Source: Polaromonas sp. (GTDB taxonomy: Bacteria; Pseudomonadota; Gammaproteobacteria; Burkholderiales; Burkholderiaceae). Taken from it: a stretch of 64,000 bases of DNA. Position numbers and translations under genes: made by a program. Shown here in pieces: positions 19,781-30,158 of this stretch. Every line of letters begins with the position of its first letter. Within the stretch, counting starts at the first letter, position 1. The notes under the pieces are model-generated. The model worked only from the letters and a program-made list of their open reading frames with translations. It was not told where the DNA came from and did no database searches. Location: NCBI GenBank assembly GCA_013823505.1, contig PNMH01000009.1:13427-77426 (forward strand). Reading direction: 5' to 3'.

Positions 19781-20209
19781 ATGAGCGTGATGCAGGAATT
19801 CAAGGAGTTTGCCGTCAAGGGCAATGTCATCGATCTGGCCGTGGGCGTGATCATCGGAGGCGCATTCGGCAAGATCGTCACCTCGATGGTCGACGACATC
19901 ATCATGCCCATCGTAGGCTCGATCTTCGGCAACCTTGACTTCACCAACCTCTACGTGGCCCTGGGCAAGGTGCCAGAGGGCACGGCGCCCACGCTGGCGG
20001 CGCTCAAGGCCGCCGGTGTGCCCACGCTGGCCTACGGCAACTTCATCACGGTGGCCATCAACTTCACCATCCTGGCCTTCATCATCTTCATGATGGTCAA
20101 GCAGGTTAACCGCCTCAAGCGGGAGACCCCGGCAGCACCGCCGGCACCGGTGGCCACCCCGGAAGACGTGGTGCTCTTGCGCGAGATTCGCGACAGCCTC
20201 AGGAAATAA
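19781..20209 (+). CDS. mscL: Large-conductance mechanosensitive channel MscL
   Basis: Homopentameric inner-membrane emergency valve that opens in hypo-osmotic shock. The 142 residues have the N-terminal helix ([20 protein letters not shown]), TM1 with the pore-lining [15 protein letters not shown] stretch, a periplasmic loop, TM2 (about 87-107), and a C-terminal helix bundle ending [12 protein letters not shown] good GAGGGG site precedes the ATG. It converges on pdxA with an 11-base overlap of the coding ends. Confidence 0.97.
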   Translation: MSVMQEFKEFAVKGNVIDLAVGVIIGGAFGKIVTSMVDDIIMPIVGSIFGNLDFTNLYVALGKVPEGTAPTLAALKAAGVPTLAYGNFITVAINFTILAFIIFMMVKQVNRLKRETPAAPPAPVATPEDVVLLREIRDSLRK

Positions 20210-21248
20210 CGGTTGCCGCCAAGGCCGCGTCGATCGCGGCCAGCAGGCTGTTAGGACTGGCGCGCCCCGTGCCGGCAATGTCGAATGCCGTTCCGTGGTC
20301 GGGGCTGGTGCGCACGAAGGGCAGGCCCAGCGTCGTGTTCACGCCATCGTCCAGGCCCAGCAACTTGACTGGAATCAAGCCCTGGTCGTGGTACATCGCG
20401 ACGACCACATCAAAGTTGCCCTGCCGAGCCCGCATGAACACGGTATCTGGGGCGTGTGGACCGCTGGCCTCCACGCCCAGCTGCTGAGCGCGTTCGATCG
20501 CCGGGGCGATGGCCTCCCGGTCTTCCCATCCGAACAAACCGCCCTCCCCCGCATGCGGGTTCAGCCCCGCCACCGCGATGCGCGGTCGAGCAATACCGAT
20601 GCGCTGAAAGTGCGCGTGTGTGATGCGGATCGTCTGCAATACCTGCTCGGTGGTCACAGCGTCCAGCGCCTGCCTGAGCGACATGTGGATGCTCACCAGC
20701 ACCGTGCTCAGACCCGGGCAACTCAACATCATGCGCACCGGCAGTTCGGCCACAGACACGCCCAGATGCGCTGCACTGAGGGCCTGCAACAGCTCGGTGT
20801 GTCCGGGATGCTCAACGCCCGCGGCCGCCAGAGCCTCCTTGTGAATCGGCGCGGTCACCACGGCTCGCGCGCGACCCTCCAACGCGGCCCGCGCCGCCCA
20901 GGCGATGCAATCGGCGGCTGCGCGGCCCGCCAGTTCATTGATGCGTCCCACTTCCACCGCCCGGCTCAGCTGGCAGGCCTGCACCACCGCCACGCAACCC
21001 GGCGGCACATCCGCGAGGTCACCGACGCCTTCTACCTCCGCCAGCATCAAGCGCTTTGACCCGGCGCTCAGCCGCTGCGCTGCCCGATGCAGGGTCCCCA
21101 CGTCGCCGGCCACCACCAGCTGCCGCAGCAGTTCGGGACGCTCAAGGAAGGCCTTGACGATGATCTCAGGACCGATGCCGGCGGGATCTCCCATGGTCAG
21201 AACCATGGGCAAGGCGCGGGCTGGACGATGCAATGGCGACAGACTCAT
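20199..21248 (-). CDS. pdxA: 4-hydroxythreonine-4-phosphate dehydrogenase
   Basis: NAD-dependent enzyme of the DXP-dependent pyridoxal phosphate pathway. The 349 residues carry the N-terminal [12 protein letters not shown] motif, metal-site histidines (in APIHKEAL and the later [11 protein letters not shown] loop) and [19 protein letters not shown] near the C-terminus. It lies six bases after the Nif3-like gene on the same strand, so the two are probably one operon. Full length, no defects. Confidence 0.96.
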   Translation of the reverse strand: MSLSPLHRPARALPMVLTMGDPAGIGPEIIVKAFLERPELLRQLVVAGDVGTLHRAAQRLSAGSKRLMLAEVEGVGDLADVPPGCVAVVQACQLSRAVEVGRINELAGRAAADCIAWAARAALEGRARAVVTAPIHKEALAAAGVEHPGHTELLQALSAAHLGVSVAELPVRMMLSCPGLSTVLVSIHMSLRQALDAVTTEQVLQTIRITHAHFQRIGIARPRIAVAGLNPHAGEGGLFGWEDREAIAPAIERAQQLGVEASGPHAPDTVFMRARQGNFDVVVAMYHDQGLIPVKLLGLDDGVNTTLGLPFVRTSPDHGTAFDIAGTGRASPNSLLAAIDAALAATVIS

Positions 21249-21254
21249 CGGGAA

Positions 21255-22040
21255 TCAGGCTGGATTGTCAATTTCGATGAACACGTGCTCCAGCCCGAGC
21301 TGGCCCGCCACATGCGCACCCACCGCAGGCGCGCCGTAGCGCTCGGATGCATGGTGGCCACATGCGATGTAAGCGACGCCGCATTCGCGCGCGTAGTGGG
21401 CCTGCGGCTCGGAGATTTCACCGGTGATGAACACGTCGGCCCCGGCGGCGATGGCGGATTCGAAGTAACCCTGCGCGCCTCCGGTACAGAGCGCGACATG
21501 ACGCACAGGCCGATCTGGTTCGGCCACCAGGGTGACGGATCGACCGAGCTGTTGAGACACATGCGCGGCCAATTCGGCGGCCGACGCTGACAGCCGGTGG
21601 CCCATGAAGCCCAACGACTGCTCGCCAAAGCGGCCACGCGCATCGGTGTAGAGAGCGACCCCCAGCCGCTGCGCCAGTTGCGCGTTGTTGCCCAACTCGG
21701 GGTGCGCATCCAGTGGAAGGTGGTAGGCCAGCAGGTTGATGTCGTGGGCGAGCAAACGGGACAGGCGCTGCTTCATCCAGCCCGTCACCCGACTGTCCTG
21801 ACCGCGCCAGAACAAACCGTGGTGCACCAAGATGGCATCGGCACCCTCGGCAATTGCGCCATCGATCAGCGCGCGGCTGGCAGTCACGCCGCTCACGAGC
21901 TTGCGAACCTCGGCGCGACCTTCAACCTGCAATCCGTTGGGGCCGTAATCCTTGAACAGCGCGGGTTGCAGCAAAAGGTCCAGCGCTTGCGTCAAGGCTT
22001 CGCGAGGCACCGCGGAGGGTGAAAGATGATCGGTTGGCAT
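21255..22040 (-). CDS. Nif3-like dinuclear metal centre protein (YbgI family)
   Basis: A 261-residue member of the Nif3/YbgI family, toroidal hexamers with a di-metal site; the biological role is unsettled. Metal-ligand motifs visible are LVHHGLFW in the first half and the C-terminal ACGHHASERYGA. GVTASRALIDGAIAEGAD is also typical. I take the ATG at 22040 (MPTDHLSPSAV), which leaves 153 bases to the divergent htrA. It is upstream of pdxA in the same operon. Confidence 0.9.
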   Translation of the reverse strand: MPTDHLSPSAVPREALTQALDLLLQPALFKDYGPNGLQVEGRAEVRKLVSGVTASRALIDGAIAEGADAILVHHGLFWRGQDSRVTGWMKQRLSRLLAHDINLLAYHLPLDAHPELGNNAQLAQRLGVALYTDARGRFGEQSLGFMGHRLSASAAELAAHVSQQLGRSVTLVAEPDRPVRHVALCTGGAQGYFESAIAAGADVFITGEISEPQAHYARECGVAYIACGHHASERYGAPAVGAHVAGQLGLEHVFIEIDNPA

Positions 22041-22193
22041 GGGATGGTCGATTTCGCGGGAGTCGCAGTGATCGTCCATTCTGACACCCAGCTCGCCCAG
22101 CATCGGTAGCGCACGCAGCGACCTTGAACGCGGCATGCTCGATCGCATTTGCAGGACAATCGGCACCGTACCCAACCCTCACTCAGCTCCTCC

Positions 22194-23351
22194 ATGAAAC
22201 GACTCTGGCTCCTGTTCGCCCAAACCGTCACCGTGCTGGTGGCGGCCCTGTTTGTGGTGGCCACCTTGCAGCCGCAGTGGCTCGGGCGCTCCGCGTCCGT
22301 GTCCTCGGTCGTGCCGGTGCTGGAAGCGCCTTCGCTGGGCACCGCGCCCGCGGCAGTGGACGGGGCTTCGAGCTTTCGGAGTGCTGCACGTGCCGCATCG
22401 CCCGCAGTGGTGAGCATCAACACCAGCAAGGCCGCGGTCAGCGGCGCCCAGAACGCAGACCCCTGGTTTCGGTTCTTTTTTGGTGATCAGGCCCAGAGCC
22501 AGCCACAGACCGGCCTGGGTTCGGGCGTCATCGTGAGCCCCGCGGGCTATGTGTTGACCAACAACCACGTGATCGAGGAGGCCGACGAAATCGAGGTCAT
22601 CCTCAACGACGGACGCAAGAGCGCGGCCAAGGTGATCGGCACCGACCCAGAAACCGATCTCGCAATCCTGAAGATCGAGCTGACCGACCTGCCCGTGATC
22701 ACACTGGGGAACTCCGACGCGCTGGAGATCGGCGACCAAGTGTTGGCCATCGGCAACCCGTTCGGCGTAGGGCAGACCGTCACCAGCGGCATCGTGAGCG
22801 CGCTGGGCCGCACGCAGCTGGGCATCAACACCTTCGAGAACTTCATCCAGACCGACGCAGCCATCAACCCAGGCAACTCAGGCGGGGCGCTGGTGGACGT
22901 GAACGGGCACCTGATGGGCATCAACACGGCCATCTATTCGCGCTCGGGGGGGTCCATGGGCATCGGTTTTGCGATCCCCACCTCCACCGCGCGCAACGTG
23001 CTGGACGCGATCGTGCGCGACGGTCAGGTCACGCGCGGCTGGATCGGTGTGGAGCCTCAGGAGCTGACACCCGAACTGGCGGAAAGTTTTGGTCTGGCGC
23101 CCGGCGCTGGCGTGGTCATAACGGGTGTGTTGCAGAACGGACCGGCTGCGCAAGCCGGCATTCGCCCCGGTGATGTGATCACCGCCGTGGGCGGCAAGGC
23201 CGTGACCAACGTGCCACAGCTGCTGTCTGCTGTGGCTGCGCTCCAACCGGGTACTGCATCGCCACTGGATGTGACCCGCCGCGACGGCAAGGTTCAGGTG
23301 CAGGTCACCCCGGGCAAACGGAACATCGCACGCCAGGCCGCAGCGCGCTGA
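22194..23351 (+). CDS. HtrA-family serine protease with one PDZ domain
   Basis: Periplasmic quality-control or signalling protease. The 385 residues have an N-terminal anchor (about 4-28), a trypsin-like domain with H125 (LTNNHVI), D155 (ETDLAILK) and S229 (NPGNSGGA), and a single C-terminal PDZ domain (about 280-370). One PDZ plus a membrane anchor resembles DegS rather than DegP, but DegQ/MucD-like assignment cannot be excluded. An N-terminal extension of 15 codons is possible but less likely. It converges on tatC with a 4-base gap. Confidence 0.92.
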   Translation: MKRLWLLFAQTVTVLVAALFVVATLQPQWLGRSASVSSVVPVLEAPSLGTAPAAVDGASSFRSAARAASPAVVSINTSKAAVSGAQNADPWFRFFFGDQAQSQPQTGLGSGVIVSPAGYVLTNNHVIEEADEIEVILNDGRKSAAKVIGTDPETDLAILKIELTDLPVITLGNSDALEIGDQVLAIGNPFGVGQTVTSGIVSALGRTQLGINTFENFIQTDAAINPGNSGGALVDVNGHLMGINTAIYSRSGGSMGIGFAIPTSTARNVLDAIVRDGQVTRGWIGVEPQELTPELAESFGLAPGAGVVITGVLQNGPAAQAGIRPGDVITAVGGKAVTNVPQLLSAVAALQPGTASPLDVTRRDGKVQVQVTPGKRNIARQAAAR

Positions 23352-23355
23352 AAAC

Positions 23356-24153
23356 TCAGGACGCCGATTCCTTTTCAGCGGTCTCGGTTTCCGTGGGAGC
23401 CGCGGCCTTGATAAACCATTGCGCGCCCCAGATACCGATCTCATAGAGGATGCACATGGGCACGGCAAGGGCCAGTTGCGAGATCACGTCGGGCGGCGTG
23501 ACCACTGCCGCGATGACGAACGCCACAACGATGAAGTAGCCGCGAAACTCCTTGAGCTTGGCCACCGTCACCAGGTTCATCTTCACCAGCAACACCACCA
23601 CGATGGGCACCTGGAAGGCCAGACCAAAGGCCAGGTAAAGCGAGAGGATGGCTTCGACGTACGACGCGATGTCAGGCGTGGCTGCCACACTCGCCGGCGT
23701 GAACTTCTGGATGAAGCCGAACATCTTGTCCAACACGAAGAACTGGACGAAAGCGATGCCCACGTAGGCCAGCAAGCTGCCCAGCACGATCAGAGGGATC
23801 GCAAAACGCTTTTCATGGCTGTACAAGCCCGGCGCCACGAAGGCCCAGACCTGGTACATCCACCACGGCAGCGAGAGCAGCAGCGCCGCCATGGCCAGCA
23901 CCTTGATGGGCACGAAGAACGGCGAAAACACACCCACGGCGATCAGCTTCGCGTCGGGCGGCATGTGGGCCCGGATCGGCACGGCGATCAGGTCGATCAA
24001 GCCGCTGGGGCCAGGCCAGAAGGCCAGCAAAGCCATGCAGATGGCCAGTCCGATGACGCCGTAGAGCAAGCGGTCCCGCAGCTCCATCAGGTGCTGCACG
24101 AACGGTTGTTCTGAACCGGCGAGTTCGTCGGTGGATTTTTCGGTGTCGGACAT
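23356..24153 (-). CDS. tatC: Sec-independent translocase TatC
   Basis: Twin-arginine signal receptor in the inner membrane. The 265 residues have six membrane helices, the N-terminal QPFVQHLMELRDRLL motif that binds the signal peptide, and the periplasmic loop FSPFFVPIKVL with the conserved proline. The ATG overlaps the tatB stop by one base. Likely clients inside this window are the Rieske protein PetA and MsrP. Confidence 0.97.
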   Translation of the reverse strand: MSDTEKSTDELAGSEQPFVQHLMELRDRLLYGVIGLAICMALLAFWPGPSGLIDLIAVPIRAHMPPDAKLIAVGVFSPFFVPIKVLAMAALLLSLPWWMYQVWAFVAPGLYSHEKRFAIPLIVLGSLLAYVGIAFVQFFVLDKMFGFIQKFTPASVAATPDIASYVEAILSLYLAFGLAFQVPIVVVLLVKMNLVTVAKLKEFRGYFIVVAFVIAAVVTPPDVISQLALAVPMCILYEIGIWGAQWFIKAAAPTETETAEKESAS

Positions 24154-24647
24154 CAGCGGGGGGCGGAAGAGGAGCGGGGCCGGAAACGGGCCACGCGGGC
24201 CGCGCCGGATTGGGTGCGTGTGCGCACCCCGGTGCGGGCCTTGTACCACTGGGGCATGGCTTTCTGCTTGAGCCGCCAGTTCTTTTTGGGGTGTTTGTAA
24301 ACCGGGGGTTCGAGTGAACCGAGGGAGTCGCTGGATCCGTAGGTCGAACTGCTGCTGCCGTCGAGTCCGGCAGTGGCATCGGACCACGATTTCTCGAAGT
24401 CGCTCGCGCCGCTCTGAACCGACTGCTCAACATCGCGCGCGGCACTCGTCACCGAGTCCTTCATCTTCTTGAGCTCTTCGAGCTCCATGGAGCGGCTGAC
24501 CTCGGACTTCACGTCAGCCACGTAGCGCTGCGCCTTGCCGAGCAAGGCACCCACGGTGCGCGCCACACGCGGCAGTTTTTCGGGGCCGATGACGATCAAC
24601 GCCACAGCCCCGATGAGGGCGAGTTTGGAAATGCCCAAATCAATCAT
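24153..24647 (-). CDS. tatB: Sec-independent translocase TatB
   Basis: Partner of TatC in the Tat receptor complex. The 164 residues begin [20 protein letters not shown] and continue [10 protein letters not shown]: one N-terminal helix, the GPEKLP hinge, then a long amphipathic helix (to about 75) and a low-complexity serine-rich and basic tail. The early glutamate typical of TatB is replaced by aspartate (D3). It follows tatA by 92 bases. Confidence 0.95.
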   Translation of the reverse strand: MIDLGISKLALIGAVALIVIGPEKLPRVARTVGALLGKAQRYVADVKSEVSRSMELEELKKMKDSVTSAARDVEQSVQSGASDFEKSWSDATAGLDGSSSSTYGSSDSLGSLEPPVYKHPKKNWRLKQKAMPQWYKARTGVRTRTQSGAARVARFRPRSSSAPR

Positions 24648-24739
24648 GTGTCGGCCATCCTGCGGGCGGTTCGGACTCGGAACGAGCCTGGGGGTGGGCG
24701 CTCAGGCGGCGAGTGGGGTCACCGCAGCGCTCGGGAAGG

Positions 24740-24982
24740 TCAGCTCTTTTGCTTGGCTTCGACGTCGATGGCGTTCTTGTCGGCGCGGGTTTCCTGGGTC
24801 ACCTGACCGGCCGGGGCCGACGCGTTGTCAGCGGGATTCTGGCCACCTTCCTTGATGCCATCCTTGAAGCCTTTGACAGCTCCGCCCAGATCGGAGCCGA
24901 TGTTCTTGAGCTTCTTGGTCCCGAACACCATCACCACGATGAGCAGCACGATGAGCCAATGCCAGATAGAAAACGAACCCAT
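24740..24982 (-). CDS. tatA: Sec-independent translocase TatA
   Basis: Pore-forming Tat subunit. The 80 residues begin [20 protein letters not shown], followed by [20 protein letters not shown]: one helix, a hinge and an amphipathic helix, then a polar tail. The FG motif at the hinge and short length distinguish it from TatB. A TAGAAT at 25029-25034 (minus strand) about 47 bases upstream may be its -10 box, but no -35 box is evident. Confidence 0.96.
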   Translation of the reverse strand: MGSFSIWHWLIVLLIVVMVFGTKKLKNIGSDLGGAVKGFKDGIKEGGQNPADNASAPAGQVTQETRADKNAIDVEAKQKS

Positions 24983-25113
24983 GGTTTACTCCAGATATTG
25001 AGGTGTTGCGCAGTGCGCTGTGGGTGGGATTCTAAGCCCGTGCAGTAGTTCAAGCCCTTCTTGCAACCAATTCCAGTGCAACCGCCAGGGGCCAGCCGCC
25101 CGGGACAGCAAGA

Positions 25114-25476
25114 TCAGCCGCGCAACCACGGCCTGGGGCCGCCCATCACATGCACATGCAGGTGGTGAACCTCTTGCCCGCCCTCGGCGCCGGTGTTGCA
25201 CACCATGCGAAAACCGCCCTCGGGATACGGGTTGCAGCCCTGCTCCGCAGCGAGCTTGGGTGCGAGCACCATCAAACGGCCCATCAGGCGTTCGTGTTCG
25301 GGCCCAAGCTGGGCCATGGACGCAATGTGCAACTTGGGCACCAGCAAAAAATGCACCGGCGCCCAGGGATGGATGTCGTGGAAGGCAAAGAGGTCTTCAT
25401 CCTCGTACACCTTCTTCGACGGAATCTGGCCAGCAATGATCTTGCAAAAGATGCAGTTGGGGTCGTGTGCGGTCAT
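25114..25476 (-). CDS. HIT family nucleotide-binding protein (HINT-like)
   Basis: A 120-residue histidine-triad hydrolase of the HinT type, likely acting on AMP-lysine or other phosphoramidates. The triad HLHVH (H105, H107, H109) is complete; C8 and C11 (CIFCKI) are the usual N-terminal zinc-type pair. Gene order hisI-hisE-membrane protein-HIT-tatABC is conserved in related bacteria by my recollection. Its cellular substrate is unknown. Confidence 0.93.
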   Translation of the reverse strand: MTAHDPNCIFCKIIAGQIPSKKVYEDEDLFAFHDIHPWAPVHFLLVPKLHIASMAQLGPEHERLMGRLMVLAPKLAAEQGCNPYPEGGFRMVCNTGAEGGQEVHHLHVHVMGGPRPWLRG

Positions 25477-25495
25477 GTCGGAAGCGGAGAAATGT

Positions 25496-25885
25496 TCAAT
25501 CGGGCATGGCCTGGCTGGCGTTCATGCGCACCATGCCTTTGACGATACGGTAGAGGAACCAGATGGAAATGACGCCCCAGGCGATCCAGCCTGGCAGCAC
25601 GAAGAGCAGCCACAGCGGCAAAGTGACGAGGTAGAGCACAGCAGCCCAGATCACGGTGCGAATGCGCCAGGAAAAATGGCTCGCCTGCCAGGTGCCTTCG
25701 GCGTCGCTCTTCTTCACCAGATCGATCACCAGCGCCACGATCAACAAGGCCACCCCGGGCTGAGTGGCCGGCAAAACCGCGCCGACGGCCACGATCAGGT
25801 GCAGGATGTAGCTGACCCAGCCGATGGTCTTGAGGGATTGGGCCCGCTCGTTGTCGACCGGTTCAACGTCGATGATGTCGCTCAT
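25496..25885 (-). CDS. Small integral membrane protein (DUF4870-like)
   Basis: A 129-residue protein with about four hydrophobic segments: roughly 21-40, 43-57, 77-93 and 97-113. The arrangement and the WVSYILHLIVAVGAVLP stretch resemble DUF4870/Tic20-like proteins, but no functional motif is visible. It is 12 bases after hisE and 19 before the HIT gene, so it is read with the histidine genes. Function not known. Confidence 0.75.
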   Translation of the reverse strand: MSDIIDVEPVDNERAQSLKTIGWVSYILHLIVAVGAVLPATQPGVALLIVALVIDLVKKSDAEGTWQASHFSWRIRTVIWAAVLYLVTLPLWLLFVLPGWIAWGVISIWFLYRIVKGMVRMNASQAMPD

Positions 25886-25897
25886 GGCAATGTCCTT

Positions 25898-26278
25898 TCA
25901 GTGGGCGTCGGGCTCGGTACCGGCTTCGCGCGCCAACACCTTGCGCATGGCTTTTTCTTCCAGACCGCTCAGGCCTTCGCGGCGCACCAGCTCGGCCACC
26001 ACGTCAGCCGGTCCGAGTTTGTAGTGGGCCAGCGCGATCATGCAATGAAACCAGAGATCGGCCGTTTCGTTCACCAGCTTCTGCGGGTCGCCGCCGTGCT
26101 CCAGGTCCTTGGCGGCCATTACGGCTTCGGTGGCCTCTTCGCCGATCTTCTTGAGGAAACTGTCCGGGCCTTTGTGCAACAGCCGGGCCACGTAGCTCTT
26201 CTCGGGATCGCCGCCGTTGGCCGGCTTGCGGCTTTCGATCACGGCGGCCAGGCGCGCCAGGTCATCGTTGGTGGACAT
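25898..26278 (-). CDS. hisE: Phosphoribosyl-ATP diphosphatase
   Basis: Second step of histidine synthesis, removing pyrophosphate from PR-ATP. The 126 residues contain the metal-binding MazG-type helices: [20 protein letters not shown] with EEATE, then [14 protein letters not shown]. It stands alone rather than fused to HisI, as usual in betaproteobacteria, and is six bases after hisI. Confidence 0.96.
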   Translation of the reverse strand: MSTNDDLARLAAVIESRKPANGGDPEKSYVARLLHKGPDSFLKKIGEEATEAVMAAKDLEHGGDPQKLVNETADLWFHCMIALAHYKLGPADVVAELVRREGLSGLEEKAMRKVLAREAGTEPDAH

Positions 26279-26284
26279 GTTCGT

Positions 26285-26674
26285 TTACTTGTAGATGGAT
26301 TCGGGGTCTTTGAGCACCGGCTCGACCGATTGCCACTGGTCCTTTTCCAGCCGCTGGAAAAAGCAGCTGTGTCGACCCGTGTGGCAGGCAATGCCGGGCT
26401 CGTGGCCGAGCTGGGTGACCTGGAGCAGCACCACGTCGTTGTCGCAGTCCATGCGAATGGCGTGCACCGTTTGCACATGACCCGACTCTTCGCCTTTGAA
26501 CCAAAGCTTGTTGCGCGAGCGGCTGAAGTACACCGCACGCCCGAGCTCGGCGGTCTTTTGAAGCGCCTCGCGGTTCATCCACGCGAACATGAGCACATCG
26601 CCCGTCGCCGCCTCCTGCGCGATCACGGGCACGAGGCCCTGCGCGTCCCATTTGACATCGTCCAACCAGTTCAT
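26285..26674 (-). CDS. hisI: Phosphoribosyl-AMP cyclohydrolase
   Basis: Third step of histidine synthesis, opening the adenine ring. The zinc and magnesium site is visible as the conserved cysteines C77, C97 and C104 and the [10 protein letters not shown] aspartates. It is 129 residues, the stand-alone form. It is separated from hisF by lapA on the other strand, so hisI and hisE need their own promoter or one inside lapA. Confidence 0.96.
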   Translation of the reverse strand: MNWLDDVKWDAQGLVPVIAQEAATGDVLMFAWMNREALQKTAELGRAVYFSRSRNKLWFKGEESGHVQTVHAIRMDCDNDVVLLQVTQLGHEPGIACHTGRHSCFFQRLEKDQWQSVEPVLKDPESIYK

Positions 26675-26687
26675 CGGGGGAATCTAC

Positions 26688-26709
26688 CATGGGCATTTGT
26701 CCGCCCATG
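26688..26709. promoter_or_regulatory. Inverted repeat between hisI and lapA
   Basis: Perfect 7-base arms CATGGGC and GCCCATG with an 8-base spacer, 13 bases from the hisI start and about 100 bases before lapA. The divergent position suggests an operator; a hisI 5' UTR hairpin is an alternative. No clear -35/-10 pairs were found here. Confidence 0.4.
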
Positions 26710-26807
26710 CTCCCGCGCGAGCAAAGCCGCTACGATGGGATCGGTTCTGACACGACCGATACCCACCGATCTCTTGCCCAGGCGCGGTCGCGCGCACAGG
26801 AACCCCC

Positions 26808-27302
26808 ATGAAAATCCGCACCCTGCTGCTCATCCTCTTCATCCTCTTGGTCGCCGGCTTCGTGGCGCTCAACTTCGCCCAGATCCTGCAACCCACTGCG
26901 CTGAGTTTCGGCTTCACCGAGGTGCAGGCGCCGCTCGGCCTGGTGCTGCTGGGGATGCTGGCGTTGGTGCTGGTGGTTTTTCTGGCCGCGCTGGTGTACC
27001 AGCAAACCACGCACATGATGGAAGTGCGCCGCGTTACCCGCGAAGCCACCGAACAACGCAACCTGGCCGACAAGGCCGAGGCCTCGCGCTTCACCGAACT
27101 GCGCACTTTCCTTCAAGCCGAGATGCAGGCCACGGCGGCGCGTGAAATCGATCTGGCCGAGAAGCTGCACCAGAAGGTGGACCGCCTGCAAGTAGCCATG
27201 ACCGAGGTCATCGAGCAAAACGGCAACGGCCTGAGTGCCAGCCTGGGTGAACTGGAAGACCGCCTGGAGCGGCAGTTTCAGCCGCGCAGCGACCGAACCT
27301 GA
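26808..27302 (+). CDS. lapA: LapA-domain membrane protein (DUF1049)
   Basis: A 164-residue protein with two N-terminal membrane helices (about 5-24 and 42-64) around the LapA signature NFAQILQPTALSFGF, then a long charged coiled-coil-like cytoplasmic region (about 70-160). E. coli LapA works with LapB/YciM to control LpxC and LPS assembly. This version is much longer at the C-terminus than E. coli LapA and has no lapB beside it, so the name rests on the domain. It is the only plus-strand gene in an otherwise minus-strand histidine cluster, converging on hisF. Confidence 0.75.
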   Translation: MKIRTLLLILFILLVAGFVALNFAQILQPTALSFGFTEVQAPLGLVLLGMLALVLVVFLAALVYQQTTHMMEVRRVTREATEQRNLADKAEASRFTELRTFLQAEMQATAAREIDLAEKLHQKVDRLQVAMTEVIEQNGNGLSASLGELEDRLERQFQPRSDRT

Positions 27303-27308
27303 AACCGC

Positions 27309-28088
<780 letters not shown>

Positions 28089-28096
28089 GGGCAGGG

Positions 28097-28837
28097 TTAT
28101 CCGTTCAGGTCGTCGGCGAGTTGCTGAGCCGCTTCAAAGTCGAGGTCGCCGCTGTAGATCGAGCGGCCACAGATCACGCCTTCGACGCCCTCGTCTTCCA
28201 CCGCGCACAACGCACGGATGTCGTCCAGGTTGGACAGACCGCCCGAAGCGATGACGGGAATCGACAACGCCTGCGCCAGCTTGACGGTGGCCTCGATGTT
28301 GATGCCCGAGAGCATGCCGTCGCGGCCAATGTCGGTGTAGATGATGCCTTCGACGCCATAGTCCTCGAACTTCTTGCCCAGGTCCACCACCTCGTGGCCC
28401 GTGAGCTTGCTCCAGCCGTCGGTGGCGACCTTGCCGTCCTTGGCGTCCAGGCCCACGATGATGTGACCGCCGAACGCGGTGCACGCGTCTTGCAGGAAGC
28501 CGGGGTTCTTCACCGCGGCGGTCCCGATGATCACGTAGCGCAAGCCCGCGTCGAGGTAGCGCTCGATGGTGTCGAGGTCGCGAATGCCGCCGCCGAGCTG
28601 CACGTCCACTTCAGAGCCCACCTCTTTGAGAATGGCGCGGATCGCCTGCTCGTTCTTCGGCTTGCCGGCGAAGGCTCCGTTGAGGTCCACCAGGTGCACG
28701 CGGCGCGCGCCCTTGTCGACCCAACTGCGTGCGATGGCCGCCGGGTCTTCACCGAACACGGTGGATTGGTCCATGTCGCCTTGTTTCAAGCGAACGCACT
28801 GGCCGTCTTTCAGATCAATGGCAGGAATCAGCAGCAT
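28097..28837 (-). CDS. hisA: Phosphoribosylformimino-5-aminoimidazole carboxamide ribotide isomerase
   Basis: Amadori-type isomerase of histidine synthesis. The 246-residue barrel starts [20 protein letters not shown] with the catalytic D8; the second aspartate is in the YTDIGRDGM region, and phosphate loops GGGIRDLDT and [10 protein letters not shown] are present. It is not the fused PriA form. It is 18 bases after hisH. Confidence 0.98.
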   Translation of the reverse strand: MLLIPAIDLKDGQCVRLKQGDMDQSTVFGEDPAAIARSWVDKGARRVHLVDLNGAFAGKPKNEQAIRAILKEVGSEVDVQLGGGIRDLDTIERYLDAGLRYVIIGTAAVKNPGFLQDACTAFGGHIIVGLDAKDGKVATDGWSKLTGHEVVDLGKKFEDYGVEGIIYTDIGRDGMLSGINIEATVKLAQALSIPVIASGGLSNLDDIRALCAVEDEGVEGVICGRSIYSGDLDFEAAQQLADDLNG

Positions 28838-28855
28838 GATGGTGTGGTGAAAGGC

Positions 28856-29515
28856 CTAGGGGTTCCAGGAGAGGAAGTTGCGGTAAAGCGCCAGCCCCTG
28901 GTCGGCACTTTTTTCGGGGTGAAACTGGGTGGCAAAGATGTTGTCGCGGGCGATGGCGGCGGCGAAGCGGCCACCATAGTCGGCCTCACCCACGCAGTGC
29001 AAGGCCTGGGAAGGCCGAGCATAAAAGCTGTGGACGAAATAAAAATAGGAGCCTTCCCGGATGCCGGCCCACAGCGGATGCGCCGGGCGGCCGAGGTCGT
29101 GGAACACCGGATTCCAGCCCATCTGGGGCACTTTGAAACGGCTGCCATCGGCCTGCAGGCGGCCTTCCAACCGGAAGCGAACCACTTCACCGGGAATCAG
29201 GCCCAGCCCGTCGGTCGGGCCTTCTTCGCTGCGATCCAGCAGCATCTGCATGCCCACGCACACGCCGAACAGCGGCTTGTTGGCAGCCGCGTGCAGCACG
29301 GCGTCTTTCAATCCGGAGGCGGCCAGCTCGTTCATGCAGTCGGCCATGTGCCCCTGACCGGGCAGCACCACGCGGTCGGCGTCCAGCACGTCTTGCGCGC
29401 GTGAGGTGACCAGCACCTCCACGTCCGCCGTGCGTGCCACGTGTTGCACGGCCTGCGACACGGAGCGCAGGTTGCCACTGCCGTAGTCCACCACGGCGAC
29501 TGTCTTGCGTTTCAT
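28856..29515 (-). CDS. hisH: Imidazole glycerol phosphate synthase, glutaminase subunit HisH
   Basis: Class I glutaminase that feeds ammonia to HisF. The 219 residues have the nucleophile C86 in GVCVGMQML, and the His-Glu pair in [10 protein letters not shown] near the C-terminus. The oxyanion-side LPGQGHM motif is also seen (about 51-57). It is followed by hisA and hisF, so the complex partners are made together. Confidence 0.97.
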   Translation of the reverse strand: MKRKTVAVVDYGSGNLRSVSQAVQHVARTADVEVLVTSRAQDVLDADRVVLPGQGHMADCMNELAASGLKDAVLHAAANKPLFGVCVGMQMLLDRSEEGPTDGLGLIPGEVVRFRLEGRLQADGSRFKVPQMGWNPVFHDLGRPAHPLWAGIREGSYFYFVHSFYARPSQALHCVGEADYGGRFAAAIARDNIFATQFHPEKSADQGLALYRNFLSWNP

Positions 29516-29528
29516 GGCCGGGAAGGGG

Positions 29529-30158
29529 TTACAGCGAACCTTTGGTCGAGGGAATCACGTCGCCCATGCGCGGGTCGCGCTCCAGCGCCATGCGCACGGC
29601 TCGGGCAAATGCCTTGAACACGGTTTCGGCCTGGTGGTGGGCGTTTTCACCGTGCAGGTTGTCGATATGCAGAGTCACACCGGCGTGGTTGACGAAGCCC
29701 TGGAAAAACTCGAAGGCGAGCTGGGTATCGAAACCACCGACCATGCCGCTTTTGAACGGCACGCGCATGTGCAGGCCCGGGCGGCCCGAGAAGTCGATGA
29801 CGACCCGTGAGAGCGCTTCGTCCAGTGGCACATAAGCGTGACCATAGCGCCGGATGCCCTTCTTGTCGCCCACAGCCTGCGCGAACGCCTGGCCCAGCGT
29901 GATGCCCACGTCTTCCACCGTGTGGTGACCGTCGATGTGCAGATCGCCCATGGCCTTGATTTCGAGGTCGATCAGCCCGTGGCGGGCGATCTGGTCGAGC
30001 ATGTGGTCGAAAAAGCCGATGCCGGTGGCCAGATTGGCTGCACCGGTACCGTCGAGGTTCACACGCACGCCGATCTGCGTTTCCGAGGTATTGCGCTGCA
30101 CGAACGCGACGCGCTCGAAGGGTCCTGCGGGGGCGGATGCGAAAGGCGTGGAAGTCAT
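29529..30158 (-). CDS. hisB: Imidazoleglycerol-phosphate dehydratase
   Basis: Manganese-dependent dehydratase. The 209 residues hold the two repeated metal motifs, [10 protein letters not shown] and the later [17 protein letters not shown]. It is monofunctional: no histidinol-phosphatase (HAD) domain is fused as in E. coli, so a separate histidinol-phosphate phosphatase must be encoded elsewhere. It overlaps hisC by four bases. Confidence 0.97.
   Translation of the reverse strand: MTSTPFASAPAGPFERVAFVQRNTSETQIGVRVNLDGTGAANLATGIGFFDHMLDQIARHGLIDLEIKAMGDLHIDGHHTVEDVGITLGQAFAQAVGDKKGIRRYGHAYVPLDEALSRVVIDFSGRPGLHMRVPFKSGMVGGFDTQLAFEFFQGFVNHAGVTLHIDNLHGENAHHQAETVFKAFARAVRMALERDPRMGDVIPSTKGSL

Noticed and set aside
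25193..27145. 650-codon plus-strand open frame spanning the HIT, DUF4870-like, hisE and hisI genes
   Set aside because: It crosses four well-supported minus-strand genes and their gaps; no recognisable domain.
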